64,000 nt of DNA from Exiguobacterium sp. Leaf196 (lineage in GTDB: Bacteria > Bacillota > Bacilli > Exiguobacteriales > Exiguobacteriaceae): the NCBI RefSeq assembly GCF_001423965.1, contig NZ_LMPV01000006.1, forward strand, positions 496,001 through 560,000, given 5' to 3'. The translations under genes and the position numbers were made by a program. The notes beneath the pieces were generated by a model. The model did no database searches. It had not been told where the DNA came from and was given only the letters and a program-made list of their open reading frames with translations. Position 1 is the first letter of the stretch. Each line of letters starts with the position of its first letter. Shown one piece after another: positions 38,072 to 47,115 of this stretch.

Positions 38072-38590
38072 CTATGGGCGGTTCAAGAGTTGTTCCCGTT
38101 CCACTTGCGTATAGAGTTCCCCTTGACCGAAGCTTTTATGGAAGGCATTGACTTGTCGCCAGATTCGTTCAAACAGATCGTTATCGACCGCCTGAATCAA
38201 CGTCTCACGAAACGCTGCATCGGATGCAACGACTGGTGCAAGCACCGAAAGGTCATCCAGCTGCGCGAGCGCTGCTTGCTCAAGCAAGCGGAGCGTTCCT
38301 GCCAAGTCTTCGAACTTCGAATCGCCAGTCACTAAGAATTGAGCGATGATTTGAATATAGGTATGATCGTCACGGTTCAACAGAAAGCTTCCGCCTCCGT
38401 GCCGTGTCTCGACGATGCCTAAATAAGCGAGCGTCCGTAATGCTTCTCGTACGGACGGTCGGCTGATGGATAGTCGTTCTGCCAGTTCCCGTTCCGATGG
38501 GATTCGGTCTCCTGGAACTAATCCATCTTGTTCGATCATCAATTTAATCGCCGCGATATTGGCTTCAAACGCATTTCGTTTCTTCTCCAT
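38072..38590 (-). CDS. GntR/FadR-family regulator linked to accDA
   Basis: The 172-residue protein has an N-terminal winged helix of the FadR subfamily (GDRIPSERELAERLSISRPSVREAL, then LGIVETRHGGGSFL) and a shortened helical C-terminal domain. Typical FadR-type proteins have about 220-240 residues, so the ligand domain is truncated or compact. It is the first gene of an apparent regulator-accD-accA operon, 20 bases before accD. A FadR-like palindrome sits at its transcription start, implying autoregulation and control of malonyl-CoA supply. The ligand, perhaps an acyl-CoA or organic acid, is not known. A GTATCGAT-containing stretch follows an AAAGGTGG ribosome binding site. Confidence 0.87.
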   Translation of the reverse strand: MEKKRNAFEANIAAIKLMIEQDGLVPGDRIPSERELAERLSISRPSVREALRTLAYLGIVETRHGGGSFLLNRDDHTYIQIIAQFLVTGDSKFEDLAGTLRLLEQAALAQLDDLSVLAPVVASDAAFRETLIQAVDNDLFERIWRQVNAFHKSFGQGELYTQVEREQLLNRP

Positions 38591-38643
38591 ATCGATACGG
38601 CACCACCTTTCTGACCCTTCAGTCGGTTGCTTTAATCGGTGGC

Positions 38644-38672
38644 ATTGGTCAGACCAATTACCCTTTATTATA
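38644..38672 (-). promoter_or_regulatory. Promoter -10 and FadR-like operator before the GntR-accDA operon
   Basis: ATTGGTCAGACCAAT (38644-38658) is a perfect 7-bp inverted repeat around one base. It has the TGGTCNGACCA core of GntR/FadR operators. A TATAAT -10 (38667-38672, minus strand) places it at about +2 to +16, where a bound repressor blocks transcription. The -35 is weak, so the promoter strength is uncertain. Confidence 0.78.
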
Positions 38673-38692
38673 ACAAATCTTATTACCTACTA

Positions 38693-41600
38693 CTAGTTTG
38701 AGCGAGGCACATTTTTCAGGACAACATGATCCTCACCAAACTGCATACGTAGACGAGCTAATAATTCCTCATCATGCCGAACCGCATAAAGTGGCGGTAA
38801 CGATTTCGTCTCGCGTGAATCAGCGTAGCGAACGACGACTGGAATATCGCCCGGCGCAGCTTCTAACAATTGTTCGAGTGTGGCTAGCTCATTTTTTGAT
38901 GTTAGCTTGACGAACAATACATCTTGTCCGAGTGGCCGGAGCCGTTCCAAAATGAATTGGCGCTCCCCTTCACGATCTTGAACCTTCAATTCGATCAATA
39001 AGACATTCCCTAAATAAAGAGAACGACGGAACCGCTCATACTGACTTGGGAATACGACGACTTCTTCATTTGAATACCCATCGACCGCTTGAATGACCGC
39101 CATCTCTTGACCGCGTTTCGTCTTGAATTCTCGGATTTGATCAATATAGCAGATTAAATAATGCGTGTCTGCTCCGACACTAAGATCATGAAAATAAGCA
39201 GATTCGACCGGTGCTTTCATCGCTGTCGTCAAAGGAGAATACGTTAACCAGAATCCGAGTGCATCTCGTTCCAGGCGTGCCCAGTCGGAATCGCTTCGTT
39301 TCGATGACTTCTGTGTCCGGCGTTTCCCGAGGATTGCCAGTTCGTCCGGTAATAAGGTATTCGATGATTCCGTGAAGTACTCGAGCACCTCTTGTTCAGC
39401 GAGTCCACGATCGCCGTGCGTCGCTCGGTCTAATGCGCCACTATAAAGTAGTAATTCGATTTTTGCTCGTTCCTTTTTACCCCATCCGACATGAGTCAAT
39501 AGATCGGCGATCGTCGCCGTGTGCTTCGACGCTTCTTTTAACCGTTCGAACTCTCGCTCGGAAATACCTTTAATCACATGGATTCCAAGTCGAATCCCCT
39601 TTCCCTCTAGTGAAGAACGATAATCGGAAATCCAGACGTCCGGTGATAGGACAGGGAGACGTCGTTCGCGCATCAACCGGACGAGGCGTTCCGGTTGTTC
39701 CACCGAAACGAGAAAGAAAATTTGCGGGAAATGCGCTTTGATATACCCAAGGGCATAACTAATCTTTGAGTAGGCGACTGCATGACTTCGGTTAAATCCA
39801 TATCCGGCAAAACGTTCGATTTGTTCATAAAGTGAATGTGCTACTGTATCATCGAATCCATTCGTTCGTGCACCTTCTAAAAAATGGAGACGTTCCTGTT
39901 CGAGTGAATCCGTACTCTTCTTGGAAATCGCACGTCGTAATATATCTGCTTGAGCAAGCGTAAAACCAGCCACTCGCCGTGTGATTTCCATGACTTGCTC
40001 TTGGTAGACGATGATGCCATATGTCGACGCCAGCACCTCTTCTAATACAGGATGTACCATCTGATAAGGTTGACCGGCTTTTCGTTTTGCGTACAGATCA
40101 ATGAATTTCATCGGTCCTGGACGATAGAGCGACATCGTGGCGACCAAATCTTCAAATCGATTCGGTTTCACTTCTCGCAATGTTTGTTTCATGCCTGGTG
40201 ATTCGAATTGGAAGATATCATCCGTCTCAGCGCGGGCAAAGACTTGGAACGTCGCACGATCTTCTTCTGGAATTTGCGAGAGCGTAAAAGAGGGGTGTTC
40301 TCTTCGAATCAATTCTTCCATCCGACGCAAACGACTAAGATTGCGCAGTCCCAGCAAGTCAATCTTCAGTAATCCTTGACGTTCTAATGCTTGCATCAGG
40401 AACTGCGTCACGTATCGCTCGTTCGGTCCTGTCTCTAAGGGTGTCGTCTCGACGAGATTCTCTGACCCGATGACGACGCCGGCTGCGTGAACCGAACGTT
40501 GTCGCGGGAGACCTTCGACTGCTTGCGCTAGCTGTAAGAGTTGTCGACGTTTTTCACTTCCAGAGAACCAGCGATACGTCTGTTTATTTTGTTCGATTCC
40601 TTGTAACGTCGTCGATTTCCCAAGTTGTTTGACTGCAGCATCCAGTTCATCTTTTGAAAACTCCAGCGTTCGTCCGACATCTCGCAGAGCGGCTTTGGCA
40701 CCAAGCGTTGATAATGTTCCGATTTGGGCGACATGGTCTTTTCCATAACGCATTACGAGATCTTCTAATACCTCTTCGCGTCGTTCATCTTCGATATCAA
40801 TATCGATATCCGGCATCGAAATCCGCTCTGGATTCAAAAACCGCTCAAAGAGTAATCCATATTTCAACGGATCAACCGTCGTGATTCCAAGCGCATAACT
40901 AACGAGAGAGCCTGCTGCCGACCCACGACCAGGTCCAACATGAATGCCTTTCGCCTTTGCTCGTCGAATAAGTTCCTCGACGATCAAGAAATAATCAGCA
41001 AATCCGGTTTGTTCGATGATGGACAGTTCATAGGCGAGACGTTCCTCCGCCTCTTTACTTTCATGACCGTGTGCCAGTAATCCTTCTTCAGCATGCGTCC
41101 GCAGCATCGCATTCGAATCTTCTGCGACGCGTGGTAATGGACGTTGCTGGAACGGTAATTCTAAGCGTTCAGATGTCGCGGCAAATTGCTCAGCCATCGT
41201 GATTTCTCGCTCCGTAAAGTCTTCGAGTAACTCTTCTCGAGTCTTTAAATGCATCAGACGATCTGTTTTTTGATCTTGGAACGTCGTTGCTTCACGGATC
41301 GCACGTATTGCTTGATAAGCTGGGGCTTCAGCTCGATGAAGATAACGGACAGGATCGACCGGGATTGTCTCTACACCGAGTGATGCGGCTACTTCCCGAT
41401 AACGCATGCGACTCTCTCGCTCGACCGTCGAGCGACTCGAAGTCACTCCCATATATGTACGCGCCCCTTGAACGTGTCCCATCCACTGCACGACGGAACG
41501 ACGTAGACGTGTCATATCTTCCGATGCCTGACGAAGCGGAACGAGCACCGCAATGAGCGATGAGGCTTCAATAACCGGTTGTTCACTAGCTAATCGGTAC

Positions 41601-41854
41601 AATTGCCGTAAGCCATCAGAAGAAAAAGCAAACCACAAGATACAACAGTCTTCTTCCTCGATTCGCTGTTCCCAGCCAATGACCGGTTGTAACTGTCGAT
41701 GCTGACACGCCTCGATGAATGCCGGAACTCCGGTTAATGTCGTTTCACAGATGATCGCTCGTCCAAGCTGACGATGAACAAGCTCATCGAGGTACGTCTC
41801 GATTCGAATCAAACTTTGTAAGGGACTATATTGTGTCCGGACATTTAAGTGCAT
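38693..41854 (-). CDS. dnaE: DNA polymerase III alpha subunit DnaE
   Basis: The 1053-residue C-family polymerase extends RNA primers on the lagging strand in Bacillales before handing over to PolC. The catalytic Asp pair is in PDIDIDIEDERREEVLEDL (about 349), with GPGRGSAAGSLVSYALGIT before it and LYRPGPMKFIDLYAKRKAG after it; a helix-hairpin-helix and a C-terminal OB fold (IREFKTKRGQEMAVIQAVD) follow. The N-terminal PHP domain is degenerate: HLNVRTQYS and IICETTLTG replace the usual HxH and TDH metal ligands. The ribosome binding site AGGAGAATAGAAG precedes the ATG. It is slightly shorter than B. subtilis DnaE (about 1115). Confidence 0.96.
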   Translation of the reverse strand: MHLNVRTQYSPLQSLIRIETYLDELVHRQLGRAIICETTLTGVPAFIEACQHRQLQPVIGWEQRIEEEDCCILWFAFSSDGLRQLYRLASEQPVIEASSLIAVLVPLRQASEDMTRLRRSVVQWMGHVQGARTYMGVTSSRSTVERESRMRYREVAASLGVETIPVDPVRYLHRAEAPAYQAIRAIREATTFQDQKTDRLMHLKTREELLEDFTEREITMAEQFAATSERLELPFQQRPLPRVAEDSNAMLRTHAEEGLLAHGHESKEAEERLAYELSIIEQTGFADYFLIVEELIRRAKAKGIHVGPGRGSAAGSLVSYALGITTVDPLKYGLLFERFLNPERISMPDIDIDIEDERREEVLEDLVMRYGKDHVAQIGTLSTLGAKAALRDVGRTLEFSKDELDAAVKQLGKSTTLQGIEQNKQTYRWFSGSEKRRQLLQLAQAVEGLPRQRSVHAAGVVIGSENLVETTPLETGPNERYVTQFLMQALERQGLLKIDLLGLRNLSRLRRMEELIRREHPSFTLSQIPEEDRATFQVFARAETDDIFQFESPGMKQTLREVKPNRFEDLVATMSLYRPGPMKFIDLYAKRKAGQPYQMVHPVLEEVLASTYGIIVYQEQVMEITRRVAGFTLAQADILRRAISKKSTDSLEQERLHFLEGARTNGFDDTVAHSLYEQIERFAGYGFNRSHAVAYSKISYALGYIKAHFPQIFFLVSVEQPERLVRLMRERRLPVLSPDVWISDYRSSLEGKGIRLGIHVIKGISEREFERLKEASKHTATIADLLTHVGWGKKERAKIELLLYSGALDRATHGDRGLAEQEVLEYFTESSNTLLPDELAILGKRRTQKSSKRSDSDWARLERDALGFWLTYSPLTTAMKAPVESAYFHDLSVGADTHYLICYIDQIREFKTKRGQEMAVIQAVDGYSNEEVVVFPSQYERFRRSLYLGNVLLIELKVQDREGERQFILERLRPLGQDVLFVKLTSKNELATLEQLLEAAPGDIPVVVRYADSRETKSLPPLYAVRHDEELLARLRMQFGEDHVVLKNVPRSN

Positions 41855-41999
41855 CTTCTATTCTCCTCTCTCTTCTGATGAAAGCTTAAAAAGTTTTCAG
41901 AACATTCATATCTAACTAACTCAAGTACTCGCCATCTGATTTATTATTCGCTACAATAAGTATAGAAATATCATGACGGGTACGGAAGGAGCATTTCTC

Positions 42000-42194
42000 A
42001 TGATTTTGAATCGTAGTCAAATCGCACGTGAAAAGGTTGAACAACTCAAGTTAGGTGTTACTGCTTTTACTGAAACGGAAGAAATCGCTGAGAAGATTCG
42101 CAAGTCGGTCGCTGAACTTCAACTGAATGTCATTGAAGACCACACAGATCGTGGCGTATGGTTCATTCCGCAAGAAGAAACAAAAACGAAATAA
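42000..42194 (+). CDS. Small acidic-basic protein of unknown function
   Basis: This 64-residue product starts MILNRSQIAREKVEQLKLG and ends with QEETKTK. I do not recognise it. It has a helical, charged make-up, no Cys, no signal peptide and no membrane segment. The ATG at 42000 is preferred because GGAAGGAGCATTTCTC precedes it; a longer frame from 41973 would use a codon before the ribosome binding site. It is divergent from dnaE and convergent with nrnA, and a terminator follows, so it forms its own unit. Confidence 0.75.
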   Translation: MILNRSQIAREKVEQLKLGVTAFTETEEIAEKIRKSVAELQLNVIEDHTDRGVWFIPQEETKTK

Positions 42195-42198
42195 GCAT

Positions 42199-42255
42199 AA
42201 AAAGGCTGTTCGCTCCACTTCCTCATGAGAGGAATGAGACCGAGCAGCCTTTTTT
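42199..42255. terminator. Terminator between small gene and nrnA
   Basis: AAAAGGCTG at the left pairs with CAGCCTTTT at the right, enclosing an inner TTCCTC/GAGGAA hairpin. T-runs exist on both strands, so it serves the two convergent genes. Confidence 0.8.
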
Positions 42256-42259
42256 CCAT

Positions 42260-43195
42260 TTAAAACTGGAAGTTCGCAGCGACCTCATTCAGACGATTAA
42301 CGACACGTTTGACTTCACTTAACTGTTCAATCGTCGCACCAGACGCCATTGGATGTCCACCGCCATTGAATTCTTTTGCTACTTCATTGATGACTGGACC
42401 CTTCGAGCGAATTCGGACGCGAACTTCCATATCCGTTTCGAGGAACAGCGCCCAGCACTTCATTCCTTGTAAACCGGCAAAACTATTGACGAGTAACGAT
42501 GCTTGTTCGACCGTTGCTCCAAATTGCTTCAATGTATCCTGTGTCAAAACGACATAACCGACGCCTTGATCCGTCAATTGGAGATGTTGAAGAACATATC
42601 CTTGTAGATGAAGCGCCGCCAGTTCTGTTTGGTACATATTGCGATACAACCAATCTGTATCAATCCCTACATCAATCAATTGCGCCGCGACTTCAAACGT
42701 TCGTTTCGTCGTACCACGGAATTGAAAACGTCCCGTGTCACCGACGATTCCCGCATAGAATTGAATAGCAGCTGATGCCGGAATGTCGTATCCCCATTCA
42801 TTCAATAGATGAACGAGCAGTTCCGATGTCGAACTCATCGTCGTATCGACGAGTTGCACTGACGCGTATGGATCCTCATCGGGATGATGGTCGATTTTAA
42901 TGACGTCTTTTCCTGTCATCGCGATCTTCCCGTCAATCCGTGCTTGATTCGCCGTATCCAAAATCACGACTAACGCCTCTTTGTATAATTCGTCTTCTAC
43001 CCGATCAAGCTTCCCCATAAATGACAATGATGTCGCCATCTCACCTGCCGACAAGACTGTTTTCTCAGGAAACTGGTGTTGCAATGTCAATTGTAAGCCG
43101 AACTGACTACCGAGTGCATCGGGATCTGGTCGTTCATGACGATGAATGATGATCGTATTTGCAGCTTCAATCATTTGTTTGATTTGCTCTTTCAC
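42260..43195 (-). CDS. nrnA: DHH-family oligoribonuclease / pAp phosphatase
   Basis: The 311-residue DHH/DHHA1 phosphoesterase degrades short RNA (nanoRNA) and converts pAp to AMP. Motifs are IIIHRHERPDPDALGSQFGL (His-Asp ligands), VVILDTANQARIDG, KIDHHPDEDPYA (the DHH motif) and the C-terminal DHHA1 glycine motif FNGGGHPMASGATI. The start is GTG at 43195 after GAGGAGCTGTGCACA. It neighbours ytpI and ytoI as in Bacillus. Its stop is close to the terminator shared with the convergent small gene. Confidence 0.95.
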   Translation of the reverse strand: MKEQIKQMIEAANTIIIHRHERPDPDALGSQFGLQLTLQHQFPEKTVLSAGEMATSLSFMGKLDRVEDELYKEALVVILDTANQARIDGKIAMTGKDVIKIDHHPDEDPYASVQLVDTTMSSTSELLVHLLNEWGYDIPASAAIQFYAGIVGDTGRFQFRGTTKRTFEVAAQLIDVGIDTDWLYRNMYQTELAALHLQGYVLQHLQLTDQGVGYVVLTQDTLKQFGATVEQASLLVNSFAGLQGMKCWALFLETDMEVRVRIRSKGPVINEVAKEFNGGGHPMASGATIEQLSEVKRVVNRLNEVAANFQF

Positions 43196-43258
43196 TGTGC
43201 ACAGCTCCTCTAATCTTGATATGATACTAGATGAAGACAAAAAGGAGGTCCTTTTAAC

Positions 43259-43567
43259 ATGCAATTCATCCTCATCGCCCTCATCGTTTTCTCGCTTGGT
43301 GGGTATTTGTTAGCAAAACGCCGCGCGTTCCATACGAAAAGTACGAACCGAAAATACTTGTTCAATACACAAGCGAGCATTTGGTTGAGTCTGTTCGTCA
43401 TCCTATTTGCCGTCAATCAGTTCGTTTCCGGGAACGGATTAACGACACTCGTCGGAAAAGTTGTCTGTTCTATTTTAATCATCGTCGGTGTTGCTTCATT
43501 CATCGCTGGATTCATCCGTTACAAAAAGATTTATCCATATGTCGTCCGTGAGATGGAGCAATCCTGA
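43259..43567 (+). CDS. ytpI: YtpI-like membrane protein
   Basis: The 102-residue protein has three hydrophobic segments (FILIALIVFSLGGYLLA, SIWLSLFVILFAVNQFV, VGKVVCSILIIVGVASFIAG) with basic loops between them. It resembles B. subtilis YtpI in size and position next to nrnA (ytqI) and ytoI. The function is unknown. The start follows AAAGGAGGTCCTTTTAAC, a strong site. It is transcribed opposite to nrnA and converges with ytoI, and a terminator follows. Confidence 0.88.
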   Translation: MQFILIALIVFSLGGYLLAKRRAFHTKSTNRKYLFNTQASIWLSLFVILFAVNQFVSGNGLTTLVGKVVCSILIIVGVASFIAGFIRYKKIYPYVVREMEQS

Positions 43568-43578
43568 GCGAGATTCAG

Positions 43579-43611
43579 AGGAACCGAAGTCAATCGACTT
43601 CGGTTCTTTTT
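43579..43611. terminator. Terminator of ytpI (and ytoI)
   Basis: An 11-bp perfect stem, GAACCGAAGTC with its complement around AATC, is followed by a T-run on the plus strand. Confidence 0.88.
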
Positions 43612-43619
43612 GTATTCAC

Positions 43620-44930
43620 TTAACGATCGATGAGTTGCGAAGTCACGAGTGCTTTCGCAACGATTTGTGTACCTTGATACATTTCGACATCGACTTTCCC
43701 GAATTTCCGACCAACGTCAAAGACATTGGCCCGGATCGTTACCGTGCTCTCGATCTGAACAGGTTTAATGAAATAGATGCTGACGTTTTCAATGACAAGG
43801 TCACCTTTCTTCATGTGACGCAACATTCGCGTCGCCCCTTCGACGAGAAGCGTCGTCAATACACCACTTGAAGCAGTCCCCATGAAATTCGTCATTTGTG
43901 GAGAAACCTCAAGGGATAAGTACGGTCCCCGTTCGTCCTCTGCCGCTTTAATCTGCCCTGTGATCAGATCATCGAACGTCTCCCCGACCTGCGGCTGGCG
44001 ATTCGCCAGTTGCAACGCCTTGAGGACATCTTGACGGCTAATGATCCCAAGCAATCGCCCATACTGGTCAATGACCGGTAACATTTCGATGCCTTCCCAT
44101 ACCATCTGATGCGCAGAATTCGTGACACTCGTTCGAATGCCGACCGTAATTGGATGCCGCGTCATGACTTTTTCAACAGCCCAGTCATGTGGACGGTCAA
44201 TGATGTCCTTCGCCGTCACGACACCGACGACCTTCATTTGTTCATCGATGACAGGGTAACGATTGTGTTTCGTCTGTTCGTTCAACTCGTGCCAACGTGA
44301 AATTGGATCCGTCGTCTGTAAATAGAACGTATCATGTAAAGGGATCAAGATATCCGAGACGAGTAAGATTTCTTTTTTGATCAATCGATCATAAATCGCT
44401 CGGTTGATCATCGTTGCGACCGTAAATGTATCGTATGACGTCGAAATGATGGGTAACTCCATCTCATCCGCCAATCGTTTTGCATCCTCCGTTGTATCAA
44501 ATCCACCGGTGATCAATACAGCGGCCCCTGCTTCAAGCACAAGTTCGTGTGCTTTTTCACGGTTCCCGATGATGACGAGACTGTCGACATCGATGTAACG
44601 CATCATCGCTTCAAGCTTCATTGCGCCAATGACGAATTTCGTCAATGTCTTGTGTAATCCGTTTCTTCCACCGAGAACTTGACCATCGACGATATTCACG
44701 ACCTCCGCGAATGTCAGCTTCTCAATATTTTCTTTTTGTTTCTTTTTGATTCGAATCGTTCCGACTCGTTCAATCGTCGAGACGAACCCAAGATTCTCCG
44801 CTTCCTTGATGGCGCGATAGGCCGTTCCTTCGGATACGGTCAAGTCCTTCGCGATTTGTCGGACGGAAATCTTCGTTCCGACATCAAGATCTTCGATATG
44901 TCGAATGATCTGTTCGTGTTTCGTAGGCAT
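43620..44930 (-). CDS. ytoI: YtoI: HTH, DRTGG, CBS-pair and hot-dog thioesterase domains
   Basis: The 436-residue protein is a multidomain regulator-like protein. A DeoR/GntR-like helix-turn-helix opens it (1-65, ISVRQIAKDLTVSEGTAYRAIKEAENLGF), then a DRTGG domain (about 75-185), two CBS repeats (about 190-300, HNRYPVIDEQMKVVGVVTAKDI and EMLPVIDQYGRLLGIISRQDV) and a C-terminal hot-dog fold (about 315-430). CBS pairs sense adenine nucleotides. The true role in Bacillus is not established. The ATG at 44930 begins MPTKHEQIIRHI; the upstream ribosome binding site is AAAGAAGGG. It converges on ytpI. Confidence 0.9.
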   Translation of the reverse strand: MPTKHEQIIRHIEDLDVGTKISVRQIAKDLTVSEGTAYRAIKEAENLGFVSTIERVGTIRIKKKQKENIEKLTFAEVVNIVDGQVLGGRNGLHKTLTKFVIGAMKLEAMMRYIDVDSLVIIGNREKAHELVLEAGAAVLITGGFDTTEDAKRLADEMELPIISTSYDTFTVATMINRAIYDRLIKKEILLVSDILIPLHDTFYLQTTDPISRWHELNEQTKHNRYPVIDEQMKVVGVVTAKDIIDRPHDWAVEKVMTRHPITVGIRTSVTNSAHQMVWEGIEMLPVIDQYGRLLGIISRQDVLKALQLANRQPQVGETFDDLITGQIKAAEDERGPYLSLEVSPQMTNFMGTASSGVLTTLLVEGATRMLRHMKKGDLVIENVSIYFIKPVQIESTVTIRANVFDVGRKFGKVDVEMYQGTQIVAKALVTSQLIDR

Positions 44931-45085
44931 ACTGTATCCCTTCTTTTCCTTTTTTCTACTCTCCTGTCATTATACTGTACTACTCCAAAGATGAAAACGT
45001 GTACTAGTCTGATTTACGATAAATGTTTTTCGAATCGGACGATGGTATACTTATGTAGAAAATGAGTAGAGAGGTGGAGTCACAT

Positions 45086-46189
45086 ATGAGCGAACGTACG
45101 AATTACATTAGTGCTTTCTTGAAAGAACAAGGAATCGATTTAGCCGTCATTACTTCAAAGGCGAATGTCTTTTACTTTTCAGGAGTCTACGCAGAACCAC
45201 ACGAACGTGTCATGGCAGTCCTCGTTGATGTAACCGGCAAACATGTATTATTCTGTCCGGCACTCGAAGCAAGTATCGTTGCAGCGAGTCCTTGGGAAGG
45301 AGACGTCGTCACGTATGAGGATCATGAAAATCCATTCGATCGTTTAGCTGAATTATTCAAGACATTTGAACATTCAAACAATCGGATCGGTATTGAAGGT
45401 GAACATATGACGTTTAGTCGATATCAAGAACTGAGCTCACATCTTGAAAATGCAGCCATTCTTGATATTGGTGAGTCCTTACAAGCGCTTCGCTTGAAGA
45501 AAACACCGGAAGAAATTGCTATCCTTCAAGAAGCAGCAGCACTTGCGGATGAAGCGATCGAAATCGGTAAACAAGCGATCCGTCCAGGTATCACGGAAAT
45601 CGAAGTCATTGCGGAAATCGAATATGAAATGAAGAAAAAAGGCGTCCGCGAGATGTCGTTCGATACGCTTGTCCTATTTGGTGCAAACAGTGCTGATCCA
45701 CACGGTGTCCCAGGTGACCGCGTCATCCAAGAAGGCGATTTCGTCCTATTCGATCTCGGTGTCATTTGGAAAGGCTACTGTTCAGACATTACACGGACCT
45801 TCATTTATGGTCAGGCAAGCGAAGAACAGACGAAAATCTATGAAACGGTCCGCCAAGCACTTGAAGCCGCGACAAAAGCGAGTCAGATCGGTACGACACT
45901 CGGCTCGTTGGATAAAGCAGCCCGCGACGTCATCACAGAGGCTGGCTACGGTCAGTACTTCACACATCGCGTTGGTCACGGACTCGGAATCGAGGTTCAC
46001 GAATTCCCGTCCCTCGCTTCGAACAACTTACTGACGGCTGAAGCTGGTATCGTCTACACGCTCGAACCAGGTATCTATGTTCCCGGAGTCGGCGGCGTCC
46101 GGATCGAAGATGATATCCATCTTACTGCGGAAGGTCCGGTTGCGTTAACTCGCACACCAAAACACCTTCAATCGATTCCATCATCTTAA
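45086..46189 (+). CDS. M24-family Xaa-Pro dipeptidase/aminopeptidase
   Basis: The 367-residue cytoplasmic metallopeptidase has a creatinase-like N-terminal domain (1-135) and a pita-bread catalytic domain. The two-metal ligands are visible: FDLGVIWKGYCSDITRTF (Asp, Asp), HRVGHGLGIEVHE (His), YTLEPGIY (Glu) and GVRIEDD (Glu). It cleaves peptides with proline in the second position. The ATG at 45086 is preferred over an upstream codon, because AGAGAGGTGGAGTCACAT precedes it. It is a single gene between ytoI and a terminator. Bacilli have several such paralogs, so no specific name is given. Confidence 0.93.
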   Translation: MSERTNYISAFLKEQGIDLAVITSKANVFYFSGVYAEPHERVMAVLVDVTGKHVLFCPALEASIVAASPWEGDVVTYEDHENPFDRLAELFKTFEHSNNRIGIEGEHMTFSRYQELSSHLENAAILDIGESLQALRLKKTPEEIAILQEAAALADEAIEIGKQAIRPGITEIEVIAEIEYEMKKKGVREMSFDTLVLFGANSADPHGVPGDRVIQEGDFVLFDLGVIWKGYCSDITRTFIYGQASEEQTKIYETVRQALEAATKASQIGTTLGSLDKAARDVITEAGYGQYFTHRVGHGLGIEVHEFPSLASNNLLTAEAGIVYTLEPGIYVPGVGGVRIEDDIHLTAEGPVALTRTPKHLQSIPSS

Positions 46190-46195
46190 ATCAGT

Positions 46196-46234
46196 AAAAA
46201 CACCTAATCCAAGCGATGGATTAGGTGTTTTTTA
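46196..46234. terminator. Terminator between the M24 peptidase and SDR genes
   Basis: A 10-bp stem CACCTAATCC / GGATTAGGTG, framed by A- and T-runs on both sides, lies between two convergent genes. Confidence 0.88.
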
Positions 46235-46235
46235 T

Positions 46236-46961
46236 TTACTTACGGGATTGATGGACGACATTGACGCCCCCTGTCACATCAAGAATCGCACCTGTGATCA
46301 TACTTGATTCTTCTGCGAGTAAGAAGGAGATGGCGCGAGCGATATCTTCCCCGACACCCGTTCTTCCGACTGGTGTTTCTTCATCTTGCTCTGCTTCGGA
46401 AATCCGTTTCGTCTTGTTATCACCGACGATGTTCCCCGGATTGACCATGTTGACCGTAATGCCGTGCTCTGCCTCTTCAAGCGCCACACTCTTCGTCAAA
46501 CTCACCATCCCGCTTTTAGCAGCAGCGAACGCCGCCCGGCACACCCATCCTGGCGCTGTCGCACTTTCCGGAAAACCATACGTGATGATTCGACCATAGG
46601 CTTGCTTACGCATGACGGGTAATACTTGACGTAATAACCAGAAACTAGCGGTCAGATTCCCGGTAATGACTTCATTCCATTCTTGATCGCTATAATCTAC
46701 TAATGCTTTCCGCTCGAATATATATGGTCCTGCATTAAGTATCAACGCATCAATCCGACCTTGCTCGTTAATCGCTTGTTGAGCTGCGTGTTCCACTTCT
46801 TCTTGGTTCGTCACGTCTGCTTGAATCGTCACAAGATTCGGATGTGTAAACTCGGGTTCAGAACGATGGAACGCTGTTACTTTCCATCCTTCTTCCAATA
46901 ACTGGCGTGTTACTCGTTCTCCCAGTCCTTTTGTACCTGCTGTAATTAACGCGTGCCTCAT
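46236..46961 (-). CDS. Short-chain dehydrogenase/reductase
   Basis: The 241-residue enzyme is a classical SDR. The NAD(P)-binding TAGTKGLGERVTRQLLEEG (TGxxxGxG type) opens it, then LILNAGPYIF, and the catalytic region shows ITYGFPESATAPGWVCRAAFAAAKSG in place of the usual YxxxK; the Ala-rich segment keeps the Lys but the Tyr is replaced in this reading, so activity is less certain. VNMVNPGNIVG follows. The ATG at 46961 is chosen after AAGGGGGCGATGCCAAG. It stands alone between the M24 peptidase and a universal stress protein. The substrate is unknown. Confidence 0.82.
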   Translation of the reverse strand: MRHALITAGTKGLGERVTRQLLEEGWKVTAFHRSEPEFTHPNLVTIQADVTNQEEVEHAAQQAINEQGRIDALILNAGPYIFERKALVDYSDQEWNEVITGNLTASFWLLRQVLPVMRKQAYGRIITYGFPESATAPGWVCRAAFAAAKSGMVSLTKSVALEEAEHGITVNMVNPGNIVGDNKTKRISEAEQDEETPVGRTGVGEDIARAISFLLAEESSMITGAILDVTGGVNVVHQSRK

Positions 46962-47066
46962 CTTGGCATCGCCCCCTTTCACTGACTCCATCTTACGACG
47001 GAATGGAAAGGTAGGACAATTTTTAGAACTCGTTGAATGTTTCGTCCGCTTCCAGTAAGAGAATGG

Positions 47067-47072
47067 TATAAT
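47067..47072 (+). promoter_or_regulatory. Extended -10 promoter of the universal stress protein gene
   Basis: TGGTATAAT provides an extended -10 (TGnTATAAT), about 45 bases before the start codon. No good -35 hexamer is present, as is common with extended -10 promoters. Confidence 0.6.
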
Positions 47073-47115
47073 TAGGGTGTACTCATCATATCGATTACGA
47101 AGGGATGGATTCATC

